The notes under the pieces: generated by a model | Told to the model about the DNA's origin: nothing | What the model saw: only the letters and a program-made list of their open reading frames with translations | Database searches by the model: none | Assembly (NCBI GenBank): GCA_045105235.1 | Contig: JBGCDH010000016.1 | Span: 124,001-188,000 of the forward strand | Direction: 5' to 3' | Length of the DNA: 64,000 nt | Source: GCA-2684655 sp045105235 | GTDB lineage: Bacteria; Planctomycetota; UBA1135; UBA2386 | In this document: in pieces, positions 32,291-39,673 of the stretch | Position numbering within the stretch: the stretch's first letter is position 1 | Layout: each line of letters opens with the position of its first letter | Made by a program: the position numbers and the translations under genes

Positions 32291-32296
32291 TAGCCT
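32291..32296 (+). promoter_or_regulatory. -10 box TAGCCT of the DUF1801 gene
   Basis: TAGCCT ends 7 bases before the ATG at 32304. Confidence 0.45.
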
Positions 32297-32303
32297 CTCC
32301 GAC

Positions 32304-32858
32304 ATGGTGACTTCGAAAGCGACAACGGTCGCGCAATACCTGAAAGAGCTTCCGGAAGACCGGCGCAAGGCGATCACGGCGGTGCGCAAGGTGTTCTTGG
32401 CGCAGCTGGACGACGGCTTCGCCGAAGGCATGCAATACGGGATGATCGGCTACCACGTCCCGCACAAGGTCTTCCCCGACGGCTACCACTGCGATCCGAA
32501 GCAGCCGCTGCCGTACGCAGCGCTGGCATCGCAAAAGAACCATATGTCGATCTATCTGTTTGGGATCTATGTGGACCCCAGCGATGTGGCGTGGTTCGAG
32601 AAGGCGTGGCTCGCCGCGGGCAAAAAGTTGGATATGGGCAAGTCCTGTATTCGCTTCAAGTCGGTCGACGACCTGGCTCTTGACGTCCTCGCGGAGGCTC
32701 TTGAGCGCATGCCGTCGCCGCGCTTCATCGCGGCCTACGAGGCGAGTCGCGCTGGCAGTGCGCCAGGAAAAAAGCCAGCGAAAACGGCAGCAAAGAAGCC
32801 AGCAAAGAAGGCCCCAGCAAAGAAGGCGGCCGTCAAAAAGAGTGCCGCCAAGAAGTAG
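32304..32858 (+). CDS. DUF1801 protein with histone-like lysine tail
   Basis: A 184-residue protein. Residues 1-140 match the DUF1801 (YdhG-like) fold: VAQYLKELPEDRRKAITAVRK, GMQYGMIGYHVPHKVFPDGYH, NHMSIYLFGIYVD and KSCIRFKSVDDLALDVLAEAL. The last 35 residues are lysine/alanine-rich (KKPAKTAAKKPAKKAPAKK and similar), like the tails of bacterial histone H1-like proteins, and should bind nucleic acid. DUF1801 function is not established; the tail suggests DNA or RNA contact. It follows alkC, so a link to DNA maintenance is possible. The ATG at 32304 is supported by TAGCCT 7 bases upstream. Confidence 0.9.
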   Translation: MVTSKATTVAQYLKELPEDRRKAITAVRKVFLAQLDDGFAEGMQYGMIGYHVPHKVFPDGYHCDPKQPLPYAALASQKNHMSIYLFGIYVDPSDVAWFEKAWLAAGKKLDMGKSCIRFKSVDDLALDVLAEALERMPSPRFIAAYEASRAGSAPGKKPAKTAAKKPAKKAPAKKAAVKKSAAKK

Positions 32859-32870
32859 CGGCGCCTGCGC

Positions 32871-34346
32871 TCAGAAGTCGTAGCGAAGCTCGACCCAGAC
32901 GCTGGAGTTGTCTGGGAAGATCTGAAAAAAGCCGGGTTCGCTGCGGGCGACGTCAAACCAGCGAGCGCCGATTTCAAACTGCAGGTCTTCGTGAATCATT
33001 CGCAGCTGCTGTTGGTAAACGCCCTCCAGCAGCCACTCGTTTTTGTTCGGATCCACAAAGCCGCGAAACTCGATCGAAGTCCGTTCGAAGTCGTTGGCTT
33101 CCCACAGAGCGCGCACAACCAGATCGTCGTCGAAGGGCCGATACAGCGCCGTGATGTCCTCCGCGCCGGTTTCGCCGACCCACTCGACGGTGAGCGTGAT
33201 CTGGTCTTTGTCGGTCAGGACGTTCGGAAACATGCGGTCGACGCCGAAAGCATATTGCAGGTAGTCGTCGGCCAGGGTCTGCGGGTTGCCGTCGAAGCGA
33301 AACGGCATCTTGTAGACGACTTCTGCTTTGATGGTGTAGTCGGCGAGCGCTTCGAAATTGGGCACAGCGCGCAGGCCGCCGCCGACCGTGGTAAGCCCGT
33401 AGTAGATGGGTAGGAGGCCGACCGCGCCGCCGGGGACCCCGCCGGGCGACGAGAAAGCGAACTGCGGGAATCGCTCGGGTCCGCGTGAGAAGAGCAGCTG
33501 CACATCGGCGTTGGCCGGAGCGGTGTTGAGCGTGCTGTTGGCGCGAACCGCAAAGAACAGGCGGTTCTCGTCCTCGGGGCGTACTGATTGATCCTCGAGC
33601 AGTTGCGCTGGCGGGGCCGCAAGCGACCACCGGCTGCGTTCTGCGGGGAACAGCTGTTGGCGAAAGACCGGCAGCGCGTAGAACGAAAGCGTGGGTTCGC
33701 CAATGGCATCGCCGCCCAGCCACTCCGGTAGAAACCAACGCCAGCGAACTCCAAGTTCTCCCAGTCGAACGGGGTCCAGCGGATCTTCGGCGATATCGCG
33801 CCGATTGATGACATCGATGGGGTTGAAGGTGTCTGCGATGCCCCAGTTTTCAACGAGCTGGCCCGCGCGCAGCTCATGATCGCCAAGCGACCAGGTGACG
33901 TAGGCCTCGAGCGGTTCCGTTCGGACGAGGTCCGAGTCCACGGCATCGATCAGAAACCTGGGGCGAAAGAAGCCGGTTAGGCCGTCGGCGATCTCAAGGT
34001 CAAACTCAAGCTGCAGCTCTTGGATCCACTGCCCGTCGAGGCGCCCATCCCCGCGCCGGCGGTCCTTGGGGAAGAACCGTCCACGCGAGGCGAGGAAGCC
34101 GCGCAGCGCCGAGACCCGCAGCCCGTCGGCTGTGCGTAGTGCCGTGCCCGCACCGTCGAGGCCGTCGAGGCCTTCGGGGTCACCCATACCCTCCAGGCCG
34201 CCGCCGCTTGCGACGCCCGCAGGTGGATCGTCAAATCCCGGCAGGCCTTGCAGTGGATCCTGGGCGCGCGAAGCGCCCGTGGTCAGGCCCGTCGACATTG
34301 TGGCCACGAGCACGAGCATGCGCCTAGGAAGAGGAGATGACATCAT
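32871..34346 (-). CDS. DUF1302-like outer-membrane beta-barrel
   Basis: A 491-residue exported protein. The signal peptide (MLVLVATMSTGLTTGASRAQ) is followed by a Gly/Pro-rich stretch and then alternating beta strands typical of a porin-like barrel (DGLTGFFRPRFLIDAVDS, ELRAGQLVENWGIADTFNPIDVINRRD). This last phrase is characteristic of DUF1302-type proteins. The protein ends in Phe (WVELRYDF), the outer-membrane insertion signal. Its ATG overlaps the stop of the lipoprotein-sorting-like gene (ATGA), so it is the last gene of the TetR-controlled operon. Together with the RND protein it may form a route for lipid or hydrophobic compounds. Confidence 0.82.
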   Translation of the reverse strand: MMSSPLPRRMLVLVATMSTGLTTGASRAQDPLQGLPGFDDPPAGVASGGGLEGMGDPEGLDGLDGAGTALRTADGLRVSALRGFLASRGRFFPKDRRRGDGRLDGQWIQELQLEFDLEIADGLTGFFRPRFLIDAVDSDLVRTEPLEAYVTWSLGDHELRAGQLVENWGIADTFNPIDVINRRDIAEDPLDPVRLGELGVRWRWFLPEWLGGDAIGEPTLSFYALPVFRQQLFPAERSRWSLAAPPAQLLEDQSVRPEDENRLFFAVRANSTLNTAPANADVQLLFSRGPERFPQFAFSSPGGVPGGAVGLLPIYYGLTTVGGGLRAVPNFEALADYTIKAEVVYKMPFRFDGNPQTLADDYLQYAFGVDRMFPNVLTDKDQITLTVEWVGETGAEDITALYRPFDDDLVVRALWEANDFERTSIEFRGFVDPNKNEWLLEGVYQQQLRMIHEDLQFEIGARWFDVARSEPGFFQIFPDNSSVWVELRYDF

Positions 34347-35221
34347 CGCTTGCCGGTGAGGGCGTTGGTGGTGAACTGTTTGTCCGTCAGGTTCGGCCGC
34401 TTCTTCTTCGTGCGCGGGTTCTCGTACAGCGCCAGGTTGATGAGTTGCGCGGACGATTCGATAACGGTTCGCTTCTTCGTTTGGAGATTACGCATCTCGA
34501 CAATCTGCGGCCGCCAGAAACGCCCGTGGCGGTGCTTCCACTTGCGGTTGTTGAGCTCTTTAAGAGGGCGGCCGGCCTTGTCGAAGAACTCGATGCGTTC
34601 CTGGCGCCAGTGCGTGCGGTGCAGGTGCACGATGAGCTTGCTGTAGCCGGTGTCGCTGTATTTCGGCTTGGCCTCAAGGCGATACACGGGCTGGTCGCCT
34701 TCTTCGGTTTTGAGCGTGCTCTCTTCAAGAAAGCGCCATTCGTACTTCGCTACGATCCGGTTCGAGAGGTCCTCATAGGTAAACTCGGTTCCCTGGAAGC
34801 TGGCGGTCTTGTTGGCGCCGGAGATGCGGCGAACGCGTTTGGTCGCCGGCAAGTAGAGCCAGTTGTCGTCGGTGCTGTCCGGGTGTTCGTGCGTCAGAGC
34901 TGCGACGCTCTTGATTTCCGCAGGCGAGAGAAAGCGAACGATCGACTTGTCGCCATCGACCTTTTCCATCAGTAGCTGCACTACGTCGCGCGTGACGCTG
35001 TCGCCTGTGGCGGCATAGAGAGTCATCTCGCTGCGCGCGTAGCTGTCCTTCCAGCCGGTGTCGTAGAGATCGGCGTAGTCGGCGAGCTGGCGCCCGTGCT
35101 TGCCGGCGTCGTCGGTGTCAAACGTCGGCAGCTTGGGAACGGCGACGCCAGAAGTGTTTTCCTGGGCGGTAAGGCCCCCAGCCAAAAGGCTGAGGAAGAC
35201 GCTGAGTCGAAGTGCGGGCAT
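34343..35221 (-). CDS. Outer-membrane lipoprotein-sorting-like (LolA/LolB-fold) protein
   Basis: A 292-residue periplasmic protein. After a short signal peptide (LSVFLSLLAGGLTAQ) it has the features of the outer-membrane lipoprotein-sorting family that often accompanies MMPL transporters: SEMTLYAATGDSVTRDVVQLLMEK, DDNWLYLPATKRVRRISGANK, TEFTYEDLS and RLEAKPKYSDTGYSKLIVHLH. The fold is like LolA, a half-barrel that carries lipid or lipoprotein. It is 60 bases downstream of the RND gene and overlaps the barrel gene, so the three are one operon. The cargo is unknown. Confidence 0.88.
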   Translation of the reverse strand: MPALRLSVFLSLLAGGLTAQENTSGVAVPKLPTFDTDDAGKHGRQLADYADLYDTGWKDSYARSEMTLYAATGDSVTRDVVQLLMEKVDGDKSIVRFLSPAEIKSVAALTHEHPDSTDDNWLYLPATKRVRRISGANKTASFQGTEFTYEDLSNRIVAKYEWRFLEESTLKTEEGDQPVYRLEAKPKYSDTGYSKLIVHLHRTHWRQERIEFFDKAGRPLKELNNRKWKHRHGRFWRPQIVEMRNLQTKKRTVIESSAQLINLALYENPRTKKKRPNLTDKQFTTNALTGKR

Positions 35222-35281
35222 GATAGATGAGGTTTGTGTGGCAGGGATCGGGTGACGGATGCTTCGTTGCGTCGCCGAGGA

Positions 35282-38170
35282 TCAGGTGGCTGCGCCGTCG
35301 GGCTGGGGCGTGCGATTCGGGTCGGGCAGCAGCGCCAGAATGGCCGGCGTTACCAGGAAGTCGGCAACCCATGCGAGTGCGATCATGACTGCGGCGAGCT
35401 TGCCCATCATCGAGTTCGGCGCAAACTCGCTGAAGATCAGGACGCTGAAACCGAGCACCAAGATCGTGGTCGTAAATGTCAGCGCGTTGCCGATGGTGAA
35501 CAGCGCTTCGCGCAGGGCTGCATGCGTGCCGAGGCCGCGCCGACGAGCTCTCGTAAATTTGGTGAGCAAGTGGATCGTGTCATCTGTGGCTACACCAAGT
35601 GCAACCGAGCTCACAAATACGGCGGGGCCATCGACTGGCAGTCCAAGCAGCCCAAACATGCCGATGGGAACGACAATCGGCAGCACGTTGGGGACGATGC
35701 TGACGAGGCCGAGCACGACGGATCGAAAGATCACCATGATGGTGATCAAGATTAGGCAAAGCGCCAGCGACATCGACAGGATGAAGCTGTAGCTGAACTT
35801 CTCGGTCATGCCCGCATAGAGGAGAGCCTTGCCAGAAAGCGTCATCGACGCCAGCGCTTCGCCTGCGGCTACTTGTTCCGGAGTGCCGGTCAGCAGCGGG
35901 AACTCCTTGTCCGCAATTTCCCGGACGCGTTCAAAGGCGGCCGACTGCAGGGCGCTGCGGCCTTGTCGGACCCGGCCCTGCAGGCGGAATGTGCGGCGAT
36001 CGATACTGACCAGCGTTGCCAGGTTCTCCGCGGGCTTGGCGCCGTTTTCATATTGAAGGAAGTACTGTGCGGCGAGCGTCGAGGCGTTCTGGCCCGGCAC
36101 AAACTCCAGGTCGCCGGTGAAGTCGTCTAGGTAGAACTGCGGGCTGCGCGCGTCTTTGTTGACGTCGCCTTCGTTCGGTGGTCGGTAGAACGCGGCTTGG
36201 TCCTCGTTCTGCACCTGGTTCATCTTGCGCAAGATGTCGAGTGCGCTGTCGAGGCGGGTAATCATTGCGAGGTCGCTTGTCGGATCGGCCATCTCGATGC
36301 GCAAGCGGTCCGTAAAGCGTCGCAGCTCGGTCAAAAACGGCTCCGCCGTCGCGATCCGTCGGCGCTGATAGTCCTGTTCGGCGGCGGCGAGATGTTGGAG
36401 ATCTTGCTGCTGATCGACGCTGAGTGGATCGGTTTCGCCGGCGGCGGCTGCTAGCTCCTGCGCGCGCAATGCGCCCAGCCTTGTTTGGCGGCTGCGCGCT
36501 GCTGCTGGATCTTCGTCGCGAGCGGGTGCTTGAAAGACGATTTCAAGATCGCCCGAGCCGCCGAGCTTGGTGTCGATCCAATTCATGTCGACCATGGTCC
36601 GGTTATCATCCGGAAACATGGTGCGGAAGTCCGAGTCGAGCTCGATGCGCGACAGTCCGTAGAGAGCCAAGCCGGTGACGAGGGCGCTTGCCACCGCAAT
36701 GGGGGCGCGGCGGGCGATGACGACGTCCGTGAGCCGCGTCGCCCAGTTGACGCGCTCTTGGTTGGCGCCGGCTGCGACGGGCTTTGAGCCGTCGGCAGCG
36801 GTCTGTTTTGGCAAAGGCGCGAGCGACAGCAGTGCTGGGACGAGCGTCATCGACGTCAGGTAGGCGAGTAGCGTGCCGAGCCCGGCCGTGTAGCCCAGCA
36901 TCTGCAGCGGAATGATGTTGCCGGCCGTCAGCGAGTAGAAGCCTATCGCAGTAGTTACCGATGTCAGGAATACCGGCAGCGCGTTGATGCGTAGGACTTC
37001 AACAATCAGGCTGCGCTTGTCGCTGTACTGAGGGCGCAGCGCGAAGTAGGAGGCCACGAGGTGCACGGCGTCGGCAATGGACACCGCGGTAATCATGTTC
37101 GGTGCGCCTGCCGTGATGTTGTTGAGCAAGTCGCCGCGCAGCAGAACCGTGCCGATCATGCCGGTTACCGATGCGGCAATGACGAGCACGGGGGTGGCGA
37201 CGCCGACGACGCGGCGAAACAAAACCACCATGACGATGAGCATCACCAAGAACATCCACTGCACCATGCCGAGGTCGCTCTCCCCCGTGACCATGAAGTT
37301 CTGTTCAATGGTTGGCATACCGGCAATGTGCATTTCGCGGCCGCCGCCGTGCTTTTTCAGGATGTCGTCGATTGCATCGAGTGCGGTCCACTGGGAGTGG
37401 TTGCCGTGCATGGCGCCGCCGATGGTCCAAGCCGTGGGGTCTTCGCCAAACGCCTCACGCAGTGCGGCTGTCTCGACGCGAGGACGCAGGATCTGCACCT
37501 GAAGCGCCGTGACGCGAGCGTTGGCGCTCACGATGTTGCCGATGAGTCGGGGTTCACCGATCACATCGTCGAAGTTGCGCTCAGTGCCGAGAATCGCGGT
37601 GACGTCCTGCTGGCCGACGACGGCGGCCGCACGTTCGGCGCCAAGCACGGCGATCATGCGCTCGAGGATCTCCTGACGGCCATACTCGGTTGGCGCATCC
37701 TCAAAGAGGTCCGTGACCAGAAGGCCTTCTTCGTCGCCGTCGATCGCTGCCCATCGAATCCACGGATTGCTGGTCAGGCTGCGCACGTGCCGAACGAAGG
37801 GCACCTTCTCGATGCGCTCGGTAAGGTCCGCGATCGTGCGCAGAGTCTCCGGGGCAAACACGCCGAGCGGATGGTCCGGCTCTTCAAACGCGACCAGCAC
37901 AAAGTCCTCCGCACTGAACTGGTCTTCGATCTGCTGGTAGAGCTTGAGACCCGGATCGTCGGGGTCGAACCAGATGTCGTAGCGAGCGTCGAACATCTTG
38001 GGCTCGGACTGCTCGGGCGGGTCCGCCTGGAGGCTGTCGACCTGGGACGAGAACTCTGCGAGGCGGCCGAAGCCACCGGTGGCGACGGCAAAAATGGCGC
38101 CTAGTACCAGCAGGCTGGCAAGCCAGCGGTAGCGGTAGAGCCGGTCGGAGAAGGGGCTGGAGGCTGACAT
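35282..38170 (-). CDS. RND-superfamily (MMPL) transporter
   Basis: A 962-residue inner-membrane exporter of the MMPL/RND superfamily. It has a first helix (YRWLASLLVLGAIFAVATGGF), a large periplasmic domain, a block of helices with the sterol-sensing-like pattern (LGMVQWMFLVMLIVMVVLFRR, PNMITAVSIADAVHLVASYFA), a second periplasmic domain and a second helix block (SIVPNVLPIVVPIGMFGLLGLPVDGP, ALGVATDDTIHLLTKF). The GVATDDTIHLL motif includes the paired Asp used for proton relay. Relatives carry lipids, hopanoids or other hydrophobic compounds. It starts 58 bases after the tetR stop, and an imperfect copy of the TetR operator (38173-38186) lies just before its ATG. Confidence 0.92.
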   Translation of the reverse strand: MSASSPFSDRLYRYRWLASLLVLGAIFAVATGGFGRLAEFSSQVDSLQADPPEQSEPKMFDARYDIWFDPDDPGLKLYQQIEDQFSAEDFVLVAFEEPDHPLGVFAPETLRTIADLTERIEKVPFVRHVRSLTSNPWIRWAAIDGDEEGLLVTDLFEDAPTEYGRQEILERMIAVLGAERAAAVVGQQDVTAILGTERNFDDVIGEPRLIGNIVSANARVTALQVQILRPRVETAALREAFGEDPTAWTIGGAMHGNHSQWTALDAIDDILKKHGGGREMHIAGMPTIEQNFMVTGESDLGMVQWMFLVMLIVMVVLFRRVVGVATPVLVIAASVTGMIGTVLLRGDLLNNITAGAPNMITAVSIADAVHLVASYFALRPQYSDKRSLIVEVLRINALPVFLTSVTTAIGFYSLTAGNIIPLQMLGYTAGLGTLLAYLTSMTLVPALLSLAPLPKQTAADGSKPVAAGANQERVNWATRLTDVVIARRAPIAVASALVTGLALYGLSRIELDSDFRTMFPDDNRTMVDMNWIDTKLGGSGDLEIVFQAPARDEDPAAARSRQTRLGALRAQELAAAAGETDPLSVDQQQDLQHLAAAEQDYQRRRIATAEPFLTELRRFTDRLRIEMADPTSDLAMITRLDSALDILRKMNQVQNEDQAAFYRPPNEGDVNKDARSPQFYLDDFTGDLEFVPGQNASTLAAQYFLQYENGAKPAENLATLVSIDRRTFRLQGRVRQGRSALQSAAFERVREIADKEFPLLTGTPEQVAAGEALASMTLSGKALLYAGMTEKFSYSFILSMSLALCLILITIMVIFRSVVLGLVSIVPNVLPIVVPIGMFGLLGLPVDGPAVFVSSVALGVATDDTIHLLTKFTRARRRGLGTHAALREALFTIGNALTFTTTILVLGFSVLIFSEFAPNSMMGKLAAVMIALAWVADFLVTPAILALLPDPNRTPQPDGAAT

Positions 38171-38172
38171 GG

Positions 38173-38186
38173 CTACCTATCAGTAG
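38173..38186. promoter_or_regulatory. Degenerate second TetR operator
   Basis: CTACCTATCAGTAG shares 11 of 14 positions with the palindrome CTACCAATTGGTAG upstream of tetR and lies immediately before the RND start codon. It could let the repressor control the transporter directly. Confidence 0.45.
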
Positions 38187-38227
38187 GGAGGAAGTGCGCG
38201 CGAGAATGCGGTGGAGAGAGTGCGCGC

Positions 38228-38794
38228 CTAGAGGCCGAGGCTGCGCTGCAGCTGGCGGACGACGCCGCGGAAGTGGTCGCGACCCATGATGGCCTCGCTG
38301 ATGCGGGCGCCTTGGAGCGCGTTGGCGATCGTTGCCGCCTGATCGTGAACGTCGCCCAAAAATGCGATGTCGCCGGCGCGTCGCGCTTCGTCGAGCAGCT
38401 GGGCGAGCTGCTTCTGCCACGAAACAGACGAGCTGCGGAGCTGGTCGATGACCGCCGGCGAGAGGTTCCTCGCGTCGATCTCGAAGGCCGCCGAGGGGCA
38501 AACTTTCGCTTCGCCGTCTAGTAGCACCTGCTCGCACTTGGAAAAGATCGCCCGCAGCGCTTCGCCCGGTGAGCTGGCGCCGCCGACAATCTCGCCCATC
38601 AGCGTATTGGCGCGCACTTCGAAGAACTTCAGCAGTTCGACGCCAAGCTCGTCCTTGCTTGGGAAGTGATGGTGAATACTCGCCTTACGGATTCCTAGGC
38701 GGTCGGCTAGGTCCTGGTAGCTAAACGCAGCGAAGCTCTTGTTCTCCAAGATCTCCGCTGCCACGGCCAGGATCTGCTGTTTGCGCTCGCTCAC
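38228..38794 (-). CDS. TetR-family repressor of the RND operon
   Basis: A 188-residue TetR regulator. The N-terminal helix-turn-helix is clear: AAEILENKSFAAFSYQDLADRLGIRKASIHHHFPSK region, with YQDLADRLGIRKASIHHHF as the DNA-contact unit. The C-terminal part is all helical and should bind a ligand; VCPSAAFEIDARNLSPAVI and GARISEAIMGRDHF are like AcrR/YcdC-type regulators. The start is a GTG at 38794 with TAGGCT 7 bases upstream, and the perfect palindrome at 38804-38819 overlaps that promoter, so the gene should be autoregulated. It is the first gene of the export operon. Confidence 0.93.
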   Translation of the reverse strand: MSERKQQILAVAAEILENKSFAAFSYQDLADRLGIRKASIHHHFPSKDELGVELLKFFEVRANTLMGEIVGGASSPGEALRAIFSKCEQVLLDGEAKVCPSAAFEIDARNLSPAVIDQLRSSSVSWQKQLAQLLDEARRAGDIAFLGDVHDQAATIANALQGARISEAIMGRDHFRGVVRQLQRSLGL

Positions 38795-38801
38795 GGCACG
38801 G

Positions 38802-38829
38802 AGCCTACCAATTGGTAGGTAGATTGCAA
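38802..38829 (-). promoter_or_regulatory. tetR promoter with overlapping palindromic operator
   Basis: On the minus strand, TTGCAA (38829-38824), a 16-base spacer and TAGGCT (38807-38802) form a promoter 7 bases before the GTG. The spacer and -10 are covered by the perfect 16-base palindrome CCTACCAATTGGTAGG (38804-38819), the expected site for a TetR dimer. Confidence 0.75.
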
Positions 38830-38870
38830 GGGTGCGCGCCGAAGGCGGGCAGGGAGGGGGGCGGCTGGCG

Positions 38871-39098
38871 CTAGCCGCGAATCCGCGCCAGCACGGCCCG
38901 CGATGTTGACGACAGGCCGTCGCTGTCCAGCGCCGCTTCGATGCTGCGCTGCCGTTCGGCTTCGCGCGCCGCGACCTCACGCGCCGGCTCGTCGAGGTCG
39001 TGAAAGGCAGGGTGCGACCGGACGCCGCCGTCGGCGTCACGCGGGCGCCAGGCCGTAGTCGTCTGCTCGATGAGTTGGCGTCGCTGTCGATCGTTCAC
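38871..39098 (-). CDS. Small hypothetical protein in the VIT/ECF operon
   Basis: A 75-residue charged protein without a signal peptide (NDRQRRQLIEQTTTAWRPRD, AFHDLDEPAREVAAREAERQ). It is predicted to be mostly helical. Its ATG overlaps the stop of the ECF sigma gene by four bases (ATGA), so it is translationally coupled and likely to work with the sigma factor, perhaps as a partner or inhibitor. I find no known domain. Confidence 0.65.
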   Translation of the reverse strand: MNDRQRRQLIEQTTTAWRPRDADGGVRSHPAFHDLDEPAREVAAREAERQRSIEAALDSDGLSSTSRAVLARIRG

Positions 39099-39673
39099 GG
39101 GTGCTCCGGGTGGACGGTCACGGTGGCGGGCAGCTGGATGCCGCTCTTGCGCAGGCAGGCAGCGAGCAATCGGCGGGCGCGCGTGATGTTCTGCAAGAAC
39201 GTGTTCGGCTTCATGCCGAGCTTGGCGGCGAGGGTTCGGTCAGGTTGCAGGCCGGCGTCGTCGATGCGGGCGGTCAGCGCGAGCGCGGGCCGGCGCGGCA
39301 GTCGATCGCGGCAGTTGCGCACCGCCAGCTGTACGGATGGGTCGACGGGCACGGGCTCGTGCTGCGCGAGGTCTTGTTCGAGAAGCTCGACGTGCGCCGT
39401 TCGGTGGCGACGGGCTTCGTCGATGGCGCGGTTGCGCGCGATGCGCAGGGCGAGCCGCAGCAGGCCATTGGGCTTGCCGTCCGGCTGGCAATGGTCTGCC
39501 GCGACCTGCCACGTGCGGAGCAGGCTTTCCTGTAGGACGGCCTCGATGTCGACCTTCGTCGCGAACGAGCGAAGGCTTCGGCGCAGCGAGGGCTCGGCCG
39601 CGGCGAGCCAACGCGCAAAGGCGTCGGCGTCGCCGCGGGCGATCGCGGGCAGGTGTTCGTCGAGGTCGCTCAT
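39095..39673 (-). CDS. ECF sigma factor
   Basis: A 192-residue sigma factor. Region 2 contains AFARWLAAAEPSLRRSLRSF, VLQESLLRTWQVAAD and LLRLALRIARNRAIDEARR; region 4 contains TLAAKLGMKPNTFLQNITRARRLL. The final 15 residues are extra. Its start overlaps the stop of the VIT/VWA gene and its stop overlaps the 75-residue gene, so all three form one coupled operon. No classical anti-sigma gene is present, so one of these partners may fill that role. Confidence 0.88.
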   Translation of the reverse strand: MSDLDEHLPAIARGDADAFARWLAAAEPSLRRSLRSFATKVDIEAVLQESLLRTWQVAADHCQPDGKPNGLLRLALRIARNRAIDEARRHRTAHVELLEQDLAQHEPVPVDPSVQLAVRNCRDRLPRRPALALTARIDDAGLQPDRTLAAKLGMKPNTFLQNITRARRLLAACLRKSGIQLPATVTVHPEHP

